The notes under the pieces are model-generated. The model worked only from the letters and a program-made list of their open reading frames with translations, searched no databases and was not told the origin of the DNA. The translations under genes were made by a program, and so were the position numbers. Positions 46,221 to 55,555 of a stretch of DNA of 64,000 nucleotides are shown in pieces. Source of the stretch: Verrucomicrobiota bacterium. GTDB taxonomy: Bacteria > Verrucomicrobiota > Verrucomicrobiia > Chthoniobacterales > JAFAMB01. Every line of letters begins with the position of its first letter. The first letter of the stretch is position 1. The stretch is taken from contig JAFAZK010000280.1 in assembly GCA_019239825.1 (NCBI GenBank), positions 28,214 to 92,213 of the forward strand, in the 5' to 3' direction.

Positions 46221-46697
46221 ATGGACCTTACGCATGACCACTTCTTTTGGGGACTAGGAGTGGGTATACTTCTTGGGATCATCGGCATTATCTTGACCAT
46301 CCTTCGACTTTGGGAGGCGCGCCGCGAAGTGGCCCGCTTGCGACGGCATCTGGCCGACAAACTCGAATTGGAAGCCGATGCCACAAACCGGCTAAAAGGG
46401 GATCTGCAGAATCTGAAGTCGCAGAACGAAAACCTTAGAATGAAGGTGGCGACTCTCAGCCAGACACCAGACCGCAAACAGCAACGGGATCTGGAAGTAT
46501 ACGCCAGGGCCGAGCGCTACATGGTCTCGCAATCACCTGGTTTCCCCGCAGTCTGGGAACAGGCCAAACGAGTCGCGATGGGCGAGCTCGAGACCGAAGA
46601 ACAGGGACAGAGCCTTCCGCGCCGCGTATTTAACGCGCTATTGAATCGGTCTCCGAAAGCGGATGATCGAGAGGAGCAGCCGCAGCCCCAGGCTTGA
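46221..46697 (+). CDS. Hypothetical protein with N-terminal TM and coiled coil
   Basis: FWGLGVGILLGIIGIILTILRLWEARREVARLRRHLADKLELEAD. Confidence 0.65.
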   Translation: MDLTHDHFFWGLGVGILLGIIGIILTILRLWEARREVARLRRHLADKLELEADATNRLKGDLQNLKSQNENLRMKVATLSQTPDRKQQRDLEVYARAERYMVSQSPGFPAVWEQAKRVAMGELETEEQGQSLPRRVFNALLNRSPKADDREEQPQPQA

Positions 46698-46841
46698 AGT
46701 TGTCGGGCCCTTCTTATCCGCGATGATTTCGGGGGGGGAAGATGGCTTGTCGCGCCGTAGGTCTTGCGGAAGACGGAGAAATTCGCGGTTGACGCAGTCT
46801 GCTAACGGTGGCAGGCTCTGTCTCCCTTTTTTAGAAAGCTC

Positions 46842-47111
46842 ATGGCAAACACGCGATCAGCAGCGAAACGGTCAAGGCAGACCAATGCTCGTACCTTGCA
46901 AAACAAGTCAGTACTCACCGGAATCAAATCGCAGCAGAAAAAGCTGAGTGCGGCGATTGCCGGAGGAGATAAGAGCAAAATCGAAGCCGAACTGGGTCTA
47001 TTTGCTTCTAGACTCGACAAAGCAGCGAAGCGTGGCGTCCTTCACAAGAATTACGCGGCTCGCCGCAAGAGCCGCGCGACCCATGCCGTGGCCGCGAAGC
47101 TGAAAGCTTAG
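46842..47111 (+). CDS. rpsT: 30S ribosomal protein S20
   Basis: MANTRSAAKRSRQTNARTLQNKSVLTGIKSQQKKL...LHKNYAARRKSR. Confidence 0.93.
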   Translation: MANTRSAAKRSRQTNARTLQNKSVLTGIKSQQKKLSAAIAGGDKSKIEAELGLFASRLDKAAKRGVLHKNYAARRKSRATHAVAAKLKA

Positions 47112-47124
47112 GCCGGGAGCTCCC

Positions 47125-47408
47125 CGGAGGGGAGCCGCTTTCGACCGTCCGAAGTGGAACGCGCGTTTTTCGAAACGTCGCGTTTGCCTGTAGGGACTGC
47201 GTGTTAAAGAGGCGGCTCCCGCAAACGGCTCCTGATGTCACCAGCATCTGTAGTGTCCTTGTTTGACCCTTACGATCGACACGGCTTGGGCGATTCACGC
47301 GTTGAGACGTTTCCGGGAGCCGCCCGCTAACGCGACCTTTGGCAGGGCCATGACTTTCGACGCGGTTACACCAGGAGTCTGGGACGATCAAAAGCGGCTC
47401 CCCTCCAG
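47125..47408. repeat. Family A nested palindrome, copy 5
   Basis: CCGGAGGGGAGCCGCTTTCGACCGTC ... CGGGAGCCGCCCGCTAACGCGACC ... GATCAAAAGCGGCTCCCCTCCAG. Confidence 0.88.
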
Positions 47409-47433
47409 TCGATGCGCGGCGGCGCCTGCCAAA

Positions 47434-47796
47434 TCAATTCAGATTGCCCATCAATTCTGGGCGCGACGTTAAGCGACTGAGCTGACAGCCGCTATCCGAG
47501 GGATCGTTTAAGAACAACAAAGTTACTTCATACGCAACTGATCGGCAGTACATGCGATCGCAGCTGACCACGAGCCCGGTCAGGTCGACACATACCGGCG
47601 TGCTGTCCGGCGATTCTGGTTCAGCGCATACCCGCAACGAGATCTGAGTTCCGAGATCGAATCGCCAGCGCGAACGGAAAACCAAGCCTTGGTCGTTCAG
47701 CCGGATATCGCTGTAATTACCGAAAACACAATCAACGCCGTAGTCGAGATAAATGACTATATCCGCCCCCCGGCTGTCCGGTATCGAAGAGTTCAT
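47434..47796 (-). CDS. Hypothetical (PilZ-like) protein
   Basis: ~120 aa with a PilZ-like beta pattern; weak. Confidence 0.4.
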   Translation of the reverse strand: MNSSIPDSRGADIVIYLDYGVDCVFGNYSDIRLNDQGLVFRSRWRFDLGTQISLRVCAEPESPDSTPVCVDLTGLVVSCDRMYCRSVAYEVTLLFLNDPSDSGCQLSRLTSRPELMGNLN

Positions 47797-47842
47797 CCGC
47801 GCTGCAACCTCTGGGCGTACGGTAGCCGGAGTCGGCCTTCCG

Positions 47843-48613
47843 TCAAGTTTGGCTCTCCATTTCGCCCTCCACTTCAGCGAGGATGCGCTTAGCTAAACGG
47901 CCGAGCAAATAGGTCGTACAAATTGTTAATATGAAACCGCTACCCCAGACTAAATAGTCGTGGAGACCGGGTTGTTTAGTGCCGCGTGCCATTTCAACGC
48001 CGAACTGGCCTAGGGTGCCGATAAACGAATAAAGGAACAGGCCTGGAATTTGTCCGAGCGCGACCCACATCAGGCAACGATGCAAGGGAACTCTGGTCAG
48101 CCCGTATAAGTAGTTTAGCAGGCTGGATGGGGCCAGCGGGTTCAATTGCGAGAGTACCACGATCTTCCAACCGTGCCTTTCGATTGCCCGGTCAATGAGA
48201 GCAAGCCGCCGGCTGTTATGGATCAGTTTTTCGATCCGCCGCCGGCCCAACCACCGGGCAATACAAAAAGCGGCGGCTGCACCCAGCAAGTTGCCCACCA
48301 GAACGATGAGGAATCCCCACCATAATCCGAACAGGAACCCGCCTCCGATACTCAGTATTCCGCCCGGTAACAGCAACACATTGCAGACCGCGTACGCGAT
48401 TGGATAAACGATGCCGCTCCAGAGACCGAGGCTTTCGATGTGCTTTCTGGCGTCACCGATCCAGTTCAAGACCGGATATTGTGAACTCAACAAAAAGATA
48501 ACTACGATGGCCAGCGCCAGCCCGCCGACTTGTATTATCAGAGTCCAAGGGATCCTATGGCTACTACTACTATATTCCTCGGACGAACTGGGCGAGCTCG
48601 GCGGTGGTATCAT
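47843..48613 (-). CDS. TVP38/TMEM64 family membrane protein (VTT domain)
   Basis: LLPGGILSIGGGFLFGLWWGFLIVLVGNLLGAAAAFCIARWLGRRRIEKL ... LNPLAPSSLLNYLYGLTRVPL. Confidence 0.9.
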   Translation of the reverse strand: MIPPPSSPSSSEEYSSSSHRIPWTLIIQVGGLALAIVVIFLLSSQYPVLNWIGDARKHIESLGLWSGIVYPIAYAVCNVLLLPGGILSIGGGFLFGLWWGFLIVLVGNLLGAAAAFCIARWLGRRRIEKLIHNSRRLALIDRAIERHGWKIVVLSQLNPLAPSSLLNYLYGLTRVPLHRCLMWVALGQIPGLFLYSFIGTLGQFGVEMARGTKQPGLHDYLVWGSGFILTICTTYLLGRLAKRILAEVEGEMESQT

Positions 48614-50390
48614 ATGTAAGAAACGGCGTGATCAGATAGACCCCAGGGAAGAACTCTAGCACGGCATCGATGATCTGCTTCGCCAGATCAATACCCATGC
48701 GCTTACCTTCCGCCCCTTCTTTACCGGTCATTTTTGAGCGAACAATGTCGGGGATCATAATGCCGGGCACCTCATGGTGCAAAAACTCAGTTTGCCGTCC
48801 ATTCAGCAGCGGCCAAACCCCCGTGAAGATCGGGACATCGAGGTGGCGGGTCCGCTCGTACATGGTTTTGACCAGTTCTGGATCGAAGACCGGCTGTGTC
48901 ATTACATAGCTGGCCCCAGCTGCGACCTTTCTTTCCAGGCGCGCGATCTGGGCATCCAGGTTCTTGGCATTCGGATTGAGGGTACACCCCATCACAAAAT
49001 CAGTGGGGTACTTGATACTTTTACCCGTGAAATTGTACCCTTTGTTCATGCCGGAAATGATTTCCATCAATTTGATGGAATTCACGTCATAGACCGACGA
49101 AGCGCCTGGCTGATCTCCAAATTTTGCGGGATCACCCGTAAGCGGGAGAATGTGCCGGATTCCCAGCGCAGAAATCCCGAGCAGCTCGCTTTGCAAACCG
49201 ATTAAATTCCGGTCCCGGCAGCTAATATGGAGCAACGGCATGATGTTATACTGCTGCTTAAGCATCGCGCCGATGGCGAGGTTGCTAACCCGCAGTATCG
49301 CCAGGGAATTATCAGCCAGCGTGATGGCGTCGCTGCCCGCATCGACCAGGTATTGGGCTGCCTTGAAATACCGTTCCAAATCCAGCGTTTTAGGCGGGTC
49401 TAGCTCGGTTACAATGACAGTCTGGCCGCTCTTTATCAGGTCTAACAAGCTGGTTTCAGCCGGCCGTCTGCGTTGTAGAGGTTCTTCCAGCCGTTGGATA
49501 ACCGGCTTTGAAACGACTGGTTTCAGGCCGGCAATGGAAAGCGCCATCTGCCGGATATGTTCCGGTCCGACCCCGCAACAGCCGCCGATTAGTCGTGCTC
49601 CTTCCGCTACGAATTCTCGGCTCTCCTTACCGAAGTACTCAGGTGCGGTGTTGTACAGAAAGCGACCCTCGTGATAGCGCGGGTAACCGGCGTTGGGGAA
49701 AGCACTGATCAAAAAGTCAGTCGGGATCCTGCGCAAAATACGAACCATGGCGTGCGGCCCGGTAACACAGTTTACGCCGACGACGTTGGCTCCCAGCCTT
49801 ACCAGCTCCCGAAACGCCTGCAGAATCGGTAAACTCGAAGGTAGACGGCCTTCTTCTGAGCAAACCATGGAACAGATCACAGGAACATCAGAGCTGAGCT
49901 GGCGTAACGACGTTAGTGCGATCTTGATTTCATCGAAGTCCAGGAAAGTCTCGAGAAAAACGGCGTCGACTTCAGCCTCGAGCAAGGCTTTTAGCTGAGC
50001 GGTGAATACCGCCGCACGATCGATATGTTGGGCGTCGGCTTCGTCACGGTAGATGCCCAGCGGTCCGACACTGCCTGCGACCCAGATATCTTTATTACCA
50101 GCAGCCTTTTTGGCTAGCTTTACCGCCGCCTGATTGAGTGCTTCGACCTCATTTTCCAGGCCGTGTTTTGCCAGCCGGACCGCATTTGCTCCGAAGGTGT
50201 TGGTCTCTAACAGGTGAGAGCCGGCATCGACATAGCTCTCATGGACCTTGCTAACCACGTCCGGTTCCGTGACGTTGAGCTGTTCTAGGCACACGTCTAG
50301 CGCTACCCCGGACGCCAATAGTTCGGTTCCCATGGCGCCGTCTCCACAGACGATCGACTCCTGTAGCACTTCGAGTAATTTTGTACCCAT
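48570..50390 (-). CDS. Bifunctional homocysteine S-methyltransferase / methylenetetrahydrofolate reductase
   Basis: N-term CGDGAMGTELLASG, LIGGCCGVGPEHIRQM; C-term MetF-like (TELDPPKTLDLERYF, GASYVMTQPVFD). Start at internal MGTKLLEVLQES. Confidence 0.93.
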   Translation of the reverse strand: MGTKLLEVLQESIVCGDGAMGTELLASGVALDVCLEQLNVTEPDVVSKVHESYVDAGSHLLETNTFGANAVRLAKHGLENEVEALNQAAVKLAKKAAGNKDIWVAGSVGPLGIYRDEADAQHIDRAAVFTAQLKALLEAEVDAVFLETFLDFDEIKIALTSLRQLSSDVPVICSMVCSEEGRLPSSLPILQAFRELVRLGANVVGVNCVTGPHAMVRILRRIPTDFLISAFPNAGYPRYHEGRFLYNTAPEYFGKESREFVAEGARLIGGCCGVGPEHIRQMALSIAGLKPVVSKPVIQRLEEPLQRRRPAETSLLDLIKSGQTVIVTELDPPKTLDLERYFKAAQYLVDAGSDAITLADNSLAILRVSNLAIGAMLKQQYNIMPLLHISCRDRNLIGLQSELLGISALGIRHILPLTGDPAKFGDQPGASSVYDVNSIKLMEIISGMNKGYNFTGKSIKYPTDFVMGCTLNPNAKNLDAQIARLERKVAAGASYVMTQPVFDPELVKTMYERTRHLDVPIFTGVWPLLNGRQTEFLHHEVPGIMIPDIVRSKMTGKEGAEGKRMGIDLAKQIIDAVLEFFPGVYLITPFLTYDTTAELAQFVRGI

Positions 50391-50560
50391 AACGTAATAC
50401 CCCGCGGTTTGCCCCTGGAGGCGAAATAAAGACGCTCTCCCGGCTTTGTCACCTAGATCTTGCAATTAGCCTGCCCGGACGCCGGGAGGAGACCCGCTTT
50501 TGAGCATAAACAGGCACCTGCCATGATCGCGCCCAAATCATGGCGCGGCCCTACACATTC

Positions 50561-50841
50561 CTGGACGGGAGCCGCTTTGCAAGGGGGTCCGCGCTGAACC
50601 CGTATTCATCAAGCATAGCGTTTGCTAAAGTGAGGTGTGTTGGCAGGCGGCTCCCGCGAACGTTCCTTTATTTTGCCACCCCGTGTACGTTTCTTTTGGT
50701 CCCGCCTATCCAACGCCTTCCTGATATTAACGCGTGGAAACGTTTCCGGGAGCCGCCTGCTACACTACCCTGGGTTGTTTGCCGATCTTTGGCGCGATCA
50801 TGCCAGGTGTCTCTTAACGGTCAAAAGCGGCTCCCCTCCAG
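50561..50841. repeat. Family A nested palindrome, copy 6
   Basis: CTGGACGGGAGCCGCTTTGC ... GCAGGCGGCTCCCGCGAACG ... CGGGAGCCGCCTGCTACAC ... AAAAGCGGCTCCCCTCCAG. Confidence 0.85.
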
Positions 50842-51214
50842 GCGTTGGGCGATAACACTCTCAATCTGTCATTTGCTATCTGTCATCTGTCATTTTCTCT
50901 GCCGGGGATCGAACGCATCCCGTAACCCGTCCCCCGCGAACGTTCCTTTATTTTGCCACCCCGTGTAACGTTTCTTTTGGTCCCGCCTATCCAACGCCTT
51001 CCTGGTATTAACGCGTGGAAACGTTTCCGGGAGCCGCCTGCTACACTACCTTGGCTAGTTTGCCGATCTTTGGTGCGATCATGCCAGGTGTCTCTTAACA
51101 GTCAAAAGCGGCTCCCCTCCAGGCGTTGGGCGATAACACCCTCAATCTGTCATTTGCTATCTGTCATCTGTCATTTTCTCTGCCGGGGATCGAACGCATC
51201 CCGTAACCCGTCCC
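50653..51214. repeat. ~280-bp tandem duplication spanning part of a family A element and the oppC-like 3' end
   Basis: CCCGCGAACGTTCCTTTATTTTGCC... repeats at a 280/281-bp offset with only a few differences; both units end GGGGATCGAACGCATCCCGTAACCCGTCCC. Confidence 0.9.
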
Positions 51215-52091
51215 CTAGGAAATTCAACGCCAGCAAAGTGCTGCCCATCGCGATCGCCGGAAAGACTAGTAACCACCAATAACCTTTTATGGGATTGATC
51301 ACCTGAGCGGCATCACTCAGTAACAAACCCCAGCTCGCCAACGGCGCTTGAATGCCGACTCCGAGAAAACTGAGAAAGGACTCGTCCAGAATCACAGAAG
51401 GCACGGTCAGTGTCAGATAGACGATGGCTACGCCAATCAGGTTCGGTAAGAGATGTTGCCAGATTATGTTCCAGTGGCTCTGACCAATGCTCCGGGCGGC
51501 GACTACGAACTCCTGCGATTTTAAACTGAGCACCTGACCCCGAATGATCCTGGCCATAGTCAGCCATTCAGTAAAGCCGAGGCAAGCGACCAGGATGAAG
51601 ATTTTCGAATAACCTACCAAGCTTTGAAACCCATGGGTGGCCAGGTTTGCGCGCAGAATAGGATCGACAGCGCTGATCAAGATCAAGAGAAAGATGAGAC
51701 GGGGAATCGCGTAGAGGATATCGACTAATCGCATCATCAGGGAGTCGACTGATCCTCCTAAGTAACCGGCGATCATGCCGTAGGTGATTCCAATGGCGAA
51801 ACTGACTGCGGCGCCAGCGATACCGACTAACAGTGAAATTTGGGCGCCAAGCAAAACCCGGTAAAGCAAATCCCGTCCGTTCAAATCGGTGCCGAATGGA
51901 TGGAGCCAAGATGGCGGCAAAAAACTGTTCTGGCTGGCGTTGGCGCCCGCCGTCGGCAGTAGGTGCGGTCCGATCACCGCGGCCGCCGCTACCAGGACTA
52001 GCACCGATAGCGAGACAATGGCGGCGCGATTTCGCCGGAGCCTGACCCAAGGCGAACGGGTGTTAACCATACAGAACGATCCGCCGGTCAA
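51171..52091 (-). CDS. Peptide/oligopeptide ABC transporter permease (OppC/DppC type)
   Basis: LHPFGTDLNGRDLLYRVLLGAQISLLVGIAGAAVSFAIGITYGMIAGYLGG; EFVVAARSIGQSHWNIIWQHLLPN. Confidence 0.93.
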   Translation of the reverse strand: MTGGSFCMVNTRSPWVRLRRNRAAIVSLSVLVLVAAAAVIGPHLLPTAGANASQNSFLPPSWLHPFGTDLNGRDLLYRVLLGAQISLLVGIAGAAVSFAIGITYGMIAGYLGGSVDSLMMRLVDILYAIPRLIFLLILISAVDPILRANLATHGFQSLVGYSKIFILVACLGFTEWLTMARIIRGQVLSLKSQEFVVAARSIGQSHWNIIWQHLLPNLIGVAIVYLTLTVPSVILDESFLSFLGVGIQAPLASWGLLLSDAAQVINPIKGYWWLLVFPAIAMGSTLLALNFLGDGLRDAFDPRQRK

Positions 52092-52983
52092 GCCAACCGT
52101 AGAGGATATCTACCATCAGGTTGAACCCGACGAGCAGCACGCAGTACACGATAACGATGCCGCCTAAAAGAAATCCGTCCCGGTTAAGGACTGAATTCAC
52201 AAAGAAACCACCAGCCCCAGGTATAGAAAAAATGTTCTCCACCACTATGGATCCCGTTAGCAAATTTGCCGCTAACGGCCCCAGAAAAGATACCACGGGC
52301 AAAACTGCGACTTTGAGGGCGTGTTTATAAATGACTTGGCTCTCCGGCAAGCCTTTGGCGCGCGCGGTGCGAACAAAATCCTGTGTTAGAGCTTCTAACA
52401 TGCTGGCCCGGGTCAGCCGCGCAATGTAGGCGGCATAGGGAGCAGCTAAGGTGATGGATGGCAGAATGAGACTCCTTAGCGTGCCCCAGCCGCCGACCGG
52501 GAGAAGCTGCGTATAGATGGCGAAGATCAGGATGAGCAAAGGGCCGATCACGAATGACGGTAGCGAAATCGCCAACAGAGCTCCCAGCATAGCGGAACGG
52601 TCGATCCAGGAATGCTGGTACGAAGCTGCCAGCGAACCCACTAAAACGCCGCCAACCGTAGCCAATACAAAAGCAATGCCGCCCAGGGTCATTGAGACCG
52701 GCAACGCGTCGGCCAGAATCTCGTTGACGGACCGGTCCCGATATTTGGTCGATAATCGGAGATCCCCATGTAAAAGGTCACCCAAGTAGCCGAAATATTG
52801 GTTCAAGATCGGCCCATCCAATTTGTACTTCGCTAGTAACGCCTTCTCGATGCGTTCCGGCAGCTTCCGTTCCCGGTCGAAGGGCCCGCCTGGCATCAGC
52901 CGAATCAAAAAGAACGTGATGCTGACCACGCAAAACAAAATCACCACCAAACCCAGCATCCGCTTCGCGATGAACCGAATCAT
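52063..52983 (-). CDS. Peptide/oligopeptide ABC transporter permease (OppB/DppB type)
   Basis: MIRFIAKRMLGLVVILFCVVSITFFLIRLMPGGPFDRERKLP; DFVRTARAKGLPESQVIYKHALK. Confidence 0.94.
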   Translation of the reverse strand: MIRFIAKRMLGLVVILFCVVSITFFLIRLMPGGPFDRERKLPERIEKALLAKYKLDGPILNQYFGYLGDLLHGDLRLSTKYRDRSVNEILADALPVSMTLGGIAFVLATVGGVLVGSLAASYQHSWIDRSAMLGALLAISLPSFVIGPLLILIFAIYTQLLPVGGWGTLRSLILPSITLAAPYAAYIARLTRASMLEALTQDFVRTARAKGLPESQVIYKHALKVAVLPVVSFLGPLAANLLTGSIVVENIFSIPGAGGFFVNSVLNRDGFLLGGIVIVYCVLLVGFNLMVDILYGWLDRRIVLYG

Positions 52984-53018
52984 TAGAAATCGGGGTTATG
53001 GTAAGCAATGCGAGAGAA

Positions 53019-53398
53019 GAATGACAAATGACAAATGACTAGAGCGCCAATCGTTTCTGCCCAGCGCCTGGAGGGGAGCCGCTTTTCACTGTTGCGAGAC
53101 TTCTGGCGTGATCGCGCAAAAAATCATGGCGTGACTCAACGTGGTGCAGCAGGCGGCTCCCGCAAACGGCTCCTGGTGTTGCCACGATCTGCAGCGCGTC
53201 CGTTTGAACCGAACGATCGAATACCGCTCGGACAATTCACACGCGGAGACGTTTCCGGGAGCCGCCTGCTATTCGACGGTGGGCAAAGCCACGCTTTTTC
53301 GCGCGAACATACGTGGGGCATGACCGCGGTCAAAGGCGGCTCCCCTCCAGGTGCTGGGCGAGCTTGACCGCAAGCTGTCATCTGCCATCTGGCATTTC
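53019..53398. repeat. Family A nested palindrome, copy 8, with TGACAAATGAC shell
   Basis: AATGACAAATGACAAATGAC ... CCCAGCGCCTGGAGGGGAGCCGC ... GCGGCTCCCCTCCAGGTGCTGGG ... CTGTCATCTGCCATCTGGCATTT. Confidence 0.88.
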
Positions 53399-53549
53399 CC
53401 TCGGCCCGCTCTACCCATCCGGCCCGTTTTACGGTATAATGCCGCCGTAACCTCGAACTGCGTTTTCCACTTCGCCGTCTCCGTGCCCGACCCGCTTGCT
53501 GCGTCTTGCAAGCTGGAGGCCTCCGTGTCACTCTCCCGATCTTAAATTT

Positions 53550-55367
53550 ATGTCGTCTAAGAAGCACAACTATGATGAGAGCAAGATCAAAACCCTCTCA
53601 TCCCTCGAGCATATCCGAACTCGAACCGGCATGTACATCGGCCGGTTGGGCGACGGTAGCCATTACGATGACGGCATCTATATCCTCATCAAAGAGGTCA
53701 TCGATAACGCGATCGACGAGTTCATTATGGGATATGGCAAACAGGTCGAAATCTCGCTCGATAACAGCGTCGTTCGGGTGCGTGATTTTGGCCGGGGGAT
53801 CCCTCTAGGCAAGGTGATCGAGTGTGTTTCTCGAATTAACACCGGGGCAAAGTATAACGACGACGTCTTCCAATTCAGCGTCGGCTTGAATGGGGTTGGC
53901 ACTAAGGCGGTAAACGCGTTGTCCGAGGAGTTCACCGTCACCAGTTATCGAGACGGCCAATTCTTTAGAGCCGATTTCAGTCGGGGCGAACTAAAATCAG
54001 AAAAGCGCGGCAAACAGAATGCGCCCGACGGCACCGAGATCGTTTTTACGCCGGACCCGACTATCTTCAAAAGTTTTCTGTTCCGGGAAGAACATCTGCT
54101 GCGGCGCATCCATCTTTATACTTATCTGAACGCCGGTTTGCGGATCAAATACAACGGACAGGTCTTTACGTCGGAGAACGGGCTAAAAGACCTGCTCGAA
54201 GAAGACGTGGCGGAGGACGCGCTCTACCCGGTTCTGCATTTCCGGGAAAAGATGATCGAGATAGCGTTTACTCACACCAATCGATTATCCGAGGATCACT
54301 ATGCTTTCGTGAATGGGCAGTACACTTCGGATGGGGGAACGCATTTGAGCGCATTCCGGGAGGGCATGCTCAAAGCGATCAATGATGTGGGTAAGGCGAA
54401 GTTCGATGGAGACGATGTCCGCGAAGGATTGGTTGGGGCGATCGCTATCCGGCTGAAAGATCCGGTCTTCGAATCTCAGACCAAGAACAAACTCGGAAAT
54501 ACCGAGATTCGTACCGAGCTGGTGGCCAAGGTGCGTGAAATCGTGGCTACGCTTCTCCACAAGAACAGCGAGGTAACCGAGCGGTTGCTGGCGAAGATTC
54601 AGGAAACCCAGCGTTTGCGCAAAGAGCTGCAAGATGTCCGTAAACTGGCTCGCGAGCGTTCGGCGGCTATTTCCCTGCGCATACCCCAGCTTAAAGATTG
54701 CAAGGTCCATTTGAACCTGGAGAAAGGGAACGGCCAGGAATCGATGATCTTTATCACGGAAGGCCAGTCCGCGGCAGGCTCCATCACCAGTTGCCGCGAT
54801 CCCAACGTGCAAGCGGTCTTTACCTTGAAAGGCAAACCCCTTAACGTCTGGGATCTCAACCGTACGATTGTTTATAAGAACGACGAGATCTTCAATTTGA
54901 TGCGGACATTGAACGTTGAAGAGAGCCTGCAGAATTTGCGTTACGGCAAAGTCATCCTGGCAACGGATGCCGATGTCGATGGACTCCACATCCGGAACCT
55001 GTTGATCACCTGTTTTCTTCGCTTTTTCCCGGACATTATTACTGCCGGTCACGTTTTCATTTTGGAAACACCGTTGTTCCGGGTCCGGGATAAAAAGCAA
55101 ACCTTCTATTGTTATTCCGAAGCCGAACGTGACGTGGCCATACGCAAGGTCAAGAATCCTGAGATTACCCGATTCAAAGGCTTGGGCGAGATCTCGCCAT
55201 CTGAGTTTAAGGCGTTTATCGGTCCGGGGATGAAGCTGACCCAAGTCAGCGTAGATGACGGCCACGTGGTCCAACCGCTGCTCCAGTTTTACATGGGGAA
55301 GAATACTCCCGCCCGGAGGCAGTTCATCATGGATCACCTGGTCGTGGAAGAACCCGTTGTCGCGTGA
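53550..55367 (+). CDS. parE: Type IIA DNA topoisomerase subunit B (ParE/GyrB-like)
   Basis: EHIRTRTGMYIGRLGDGSHYDDGIYILIKEVIDNAIDEF; GVGTKAVNALS; EGQSAAGSI; DADVDGLHIRNLLITCFLRFFP. Confidence 0.92.
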   Translation: MSSKKHNYDESKIKTLSSLEHIRTRTGMYIGRLGDGSHYDDGIYILIKEVIDNAIDEFIMGYGKQVEISLDNSVVRVRDFGRGIPLGKVIECVSRINTGAKYNDDVFQFSVGLNGVGTKAVNALSEEFTVTSYRDGQFFRADFSRGELKSEKRGKQNAPDGTEIVFTPDPTIFKSFLFREEHLLRRIHLYTYLNAGLRIKYNGQVFTSENGLKDLLEEDVAEDALYPVLHFREKMIEIAFTHTNRLSEDHYAFVNGQYTSDGGTHLSAFREGMLKAINDVGKAKFDGDDVREGLVGAIAIRLKDPVFESQTKNKLGNTEIRTELVAKVREIVATLLHKNSEVTERLLAKIQETQRLRKELQDVRKLARERSAAISLRIPQLKDCKVHLNLEKGNGQESMIFITEGQSAAGSITSCRDPNVQAVFTLKGKPLNVWDLNRTIVYKNDEIFNLMRTLNVEESLQNLRYGKVILATDADVDGLHIRNLLITCFLRFFPDIITAGHVFILETPLFRVRDKKQTFYCYSEAERDVAIRKVKNPEITRFKGLGEISPSEFKAFIGPGMKLTQVSVDDGHVVQPLLQFYMGKNTPARRQFIMDHLVVEEPVVA

Positions 55368-55387
55368 TTTGTGAGCGGCGGGAGGTA

Positions 55388-55528
55388 ACTCAAAAGTAAT
55401 CAGTAATCGGTGGGTCAGTAATCAGTATTTAATGAGACCTAGCCAACTTCGTCACTTTCGAGTCCAGTTTCCGAATTCTTCCGATTTTACTGATTACTGG
55501 CCTACTGATTACTGATTACTTTTGAGCC
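55388..55528. repeat. Family C inverted repeat, copy 2 (between parE and parC)
   Basis: CTCAAAAGTAATCAGTAATC ... GATTACTGATTACTTTTGAGCC. Confidence 0.85.
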
Positions 55529-55555
55529 ACGCCTCACGATCTGCCACCCGTTACA

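Noticed and set aside
53141-53367. Small ORFs inside family A repeats (e.g. 53035-53367, 50540-50968)
   Set aside because: They translate palindromic repeat sequence (REPPA/GSRLL patterns recurring in all copies) and are not protein families.
54285-55337. 350-aa minus-strand ORF inside parE
   Set aside because: Antisense shadow of a highly conserved gene; long antisense ORFs are expected from codon bias at this GC content.
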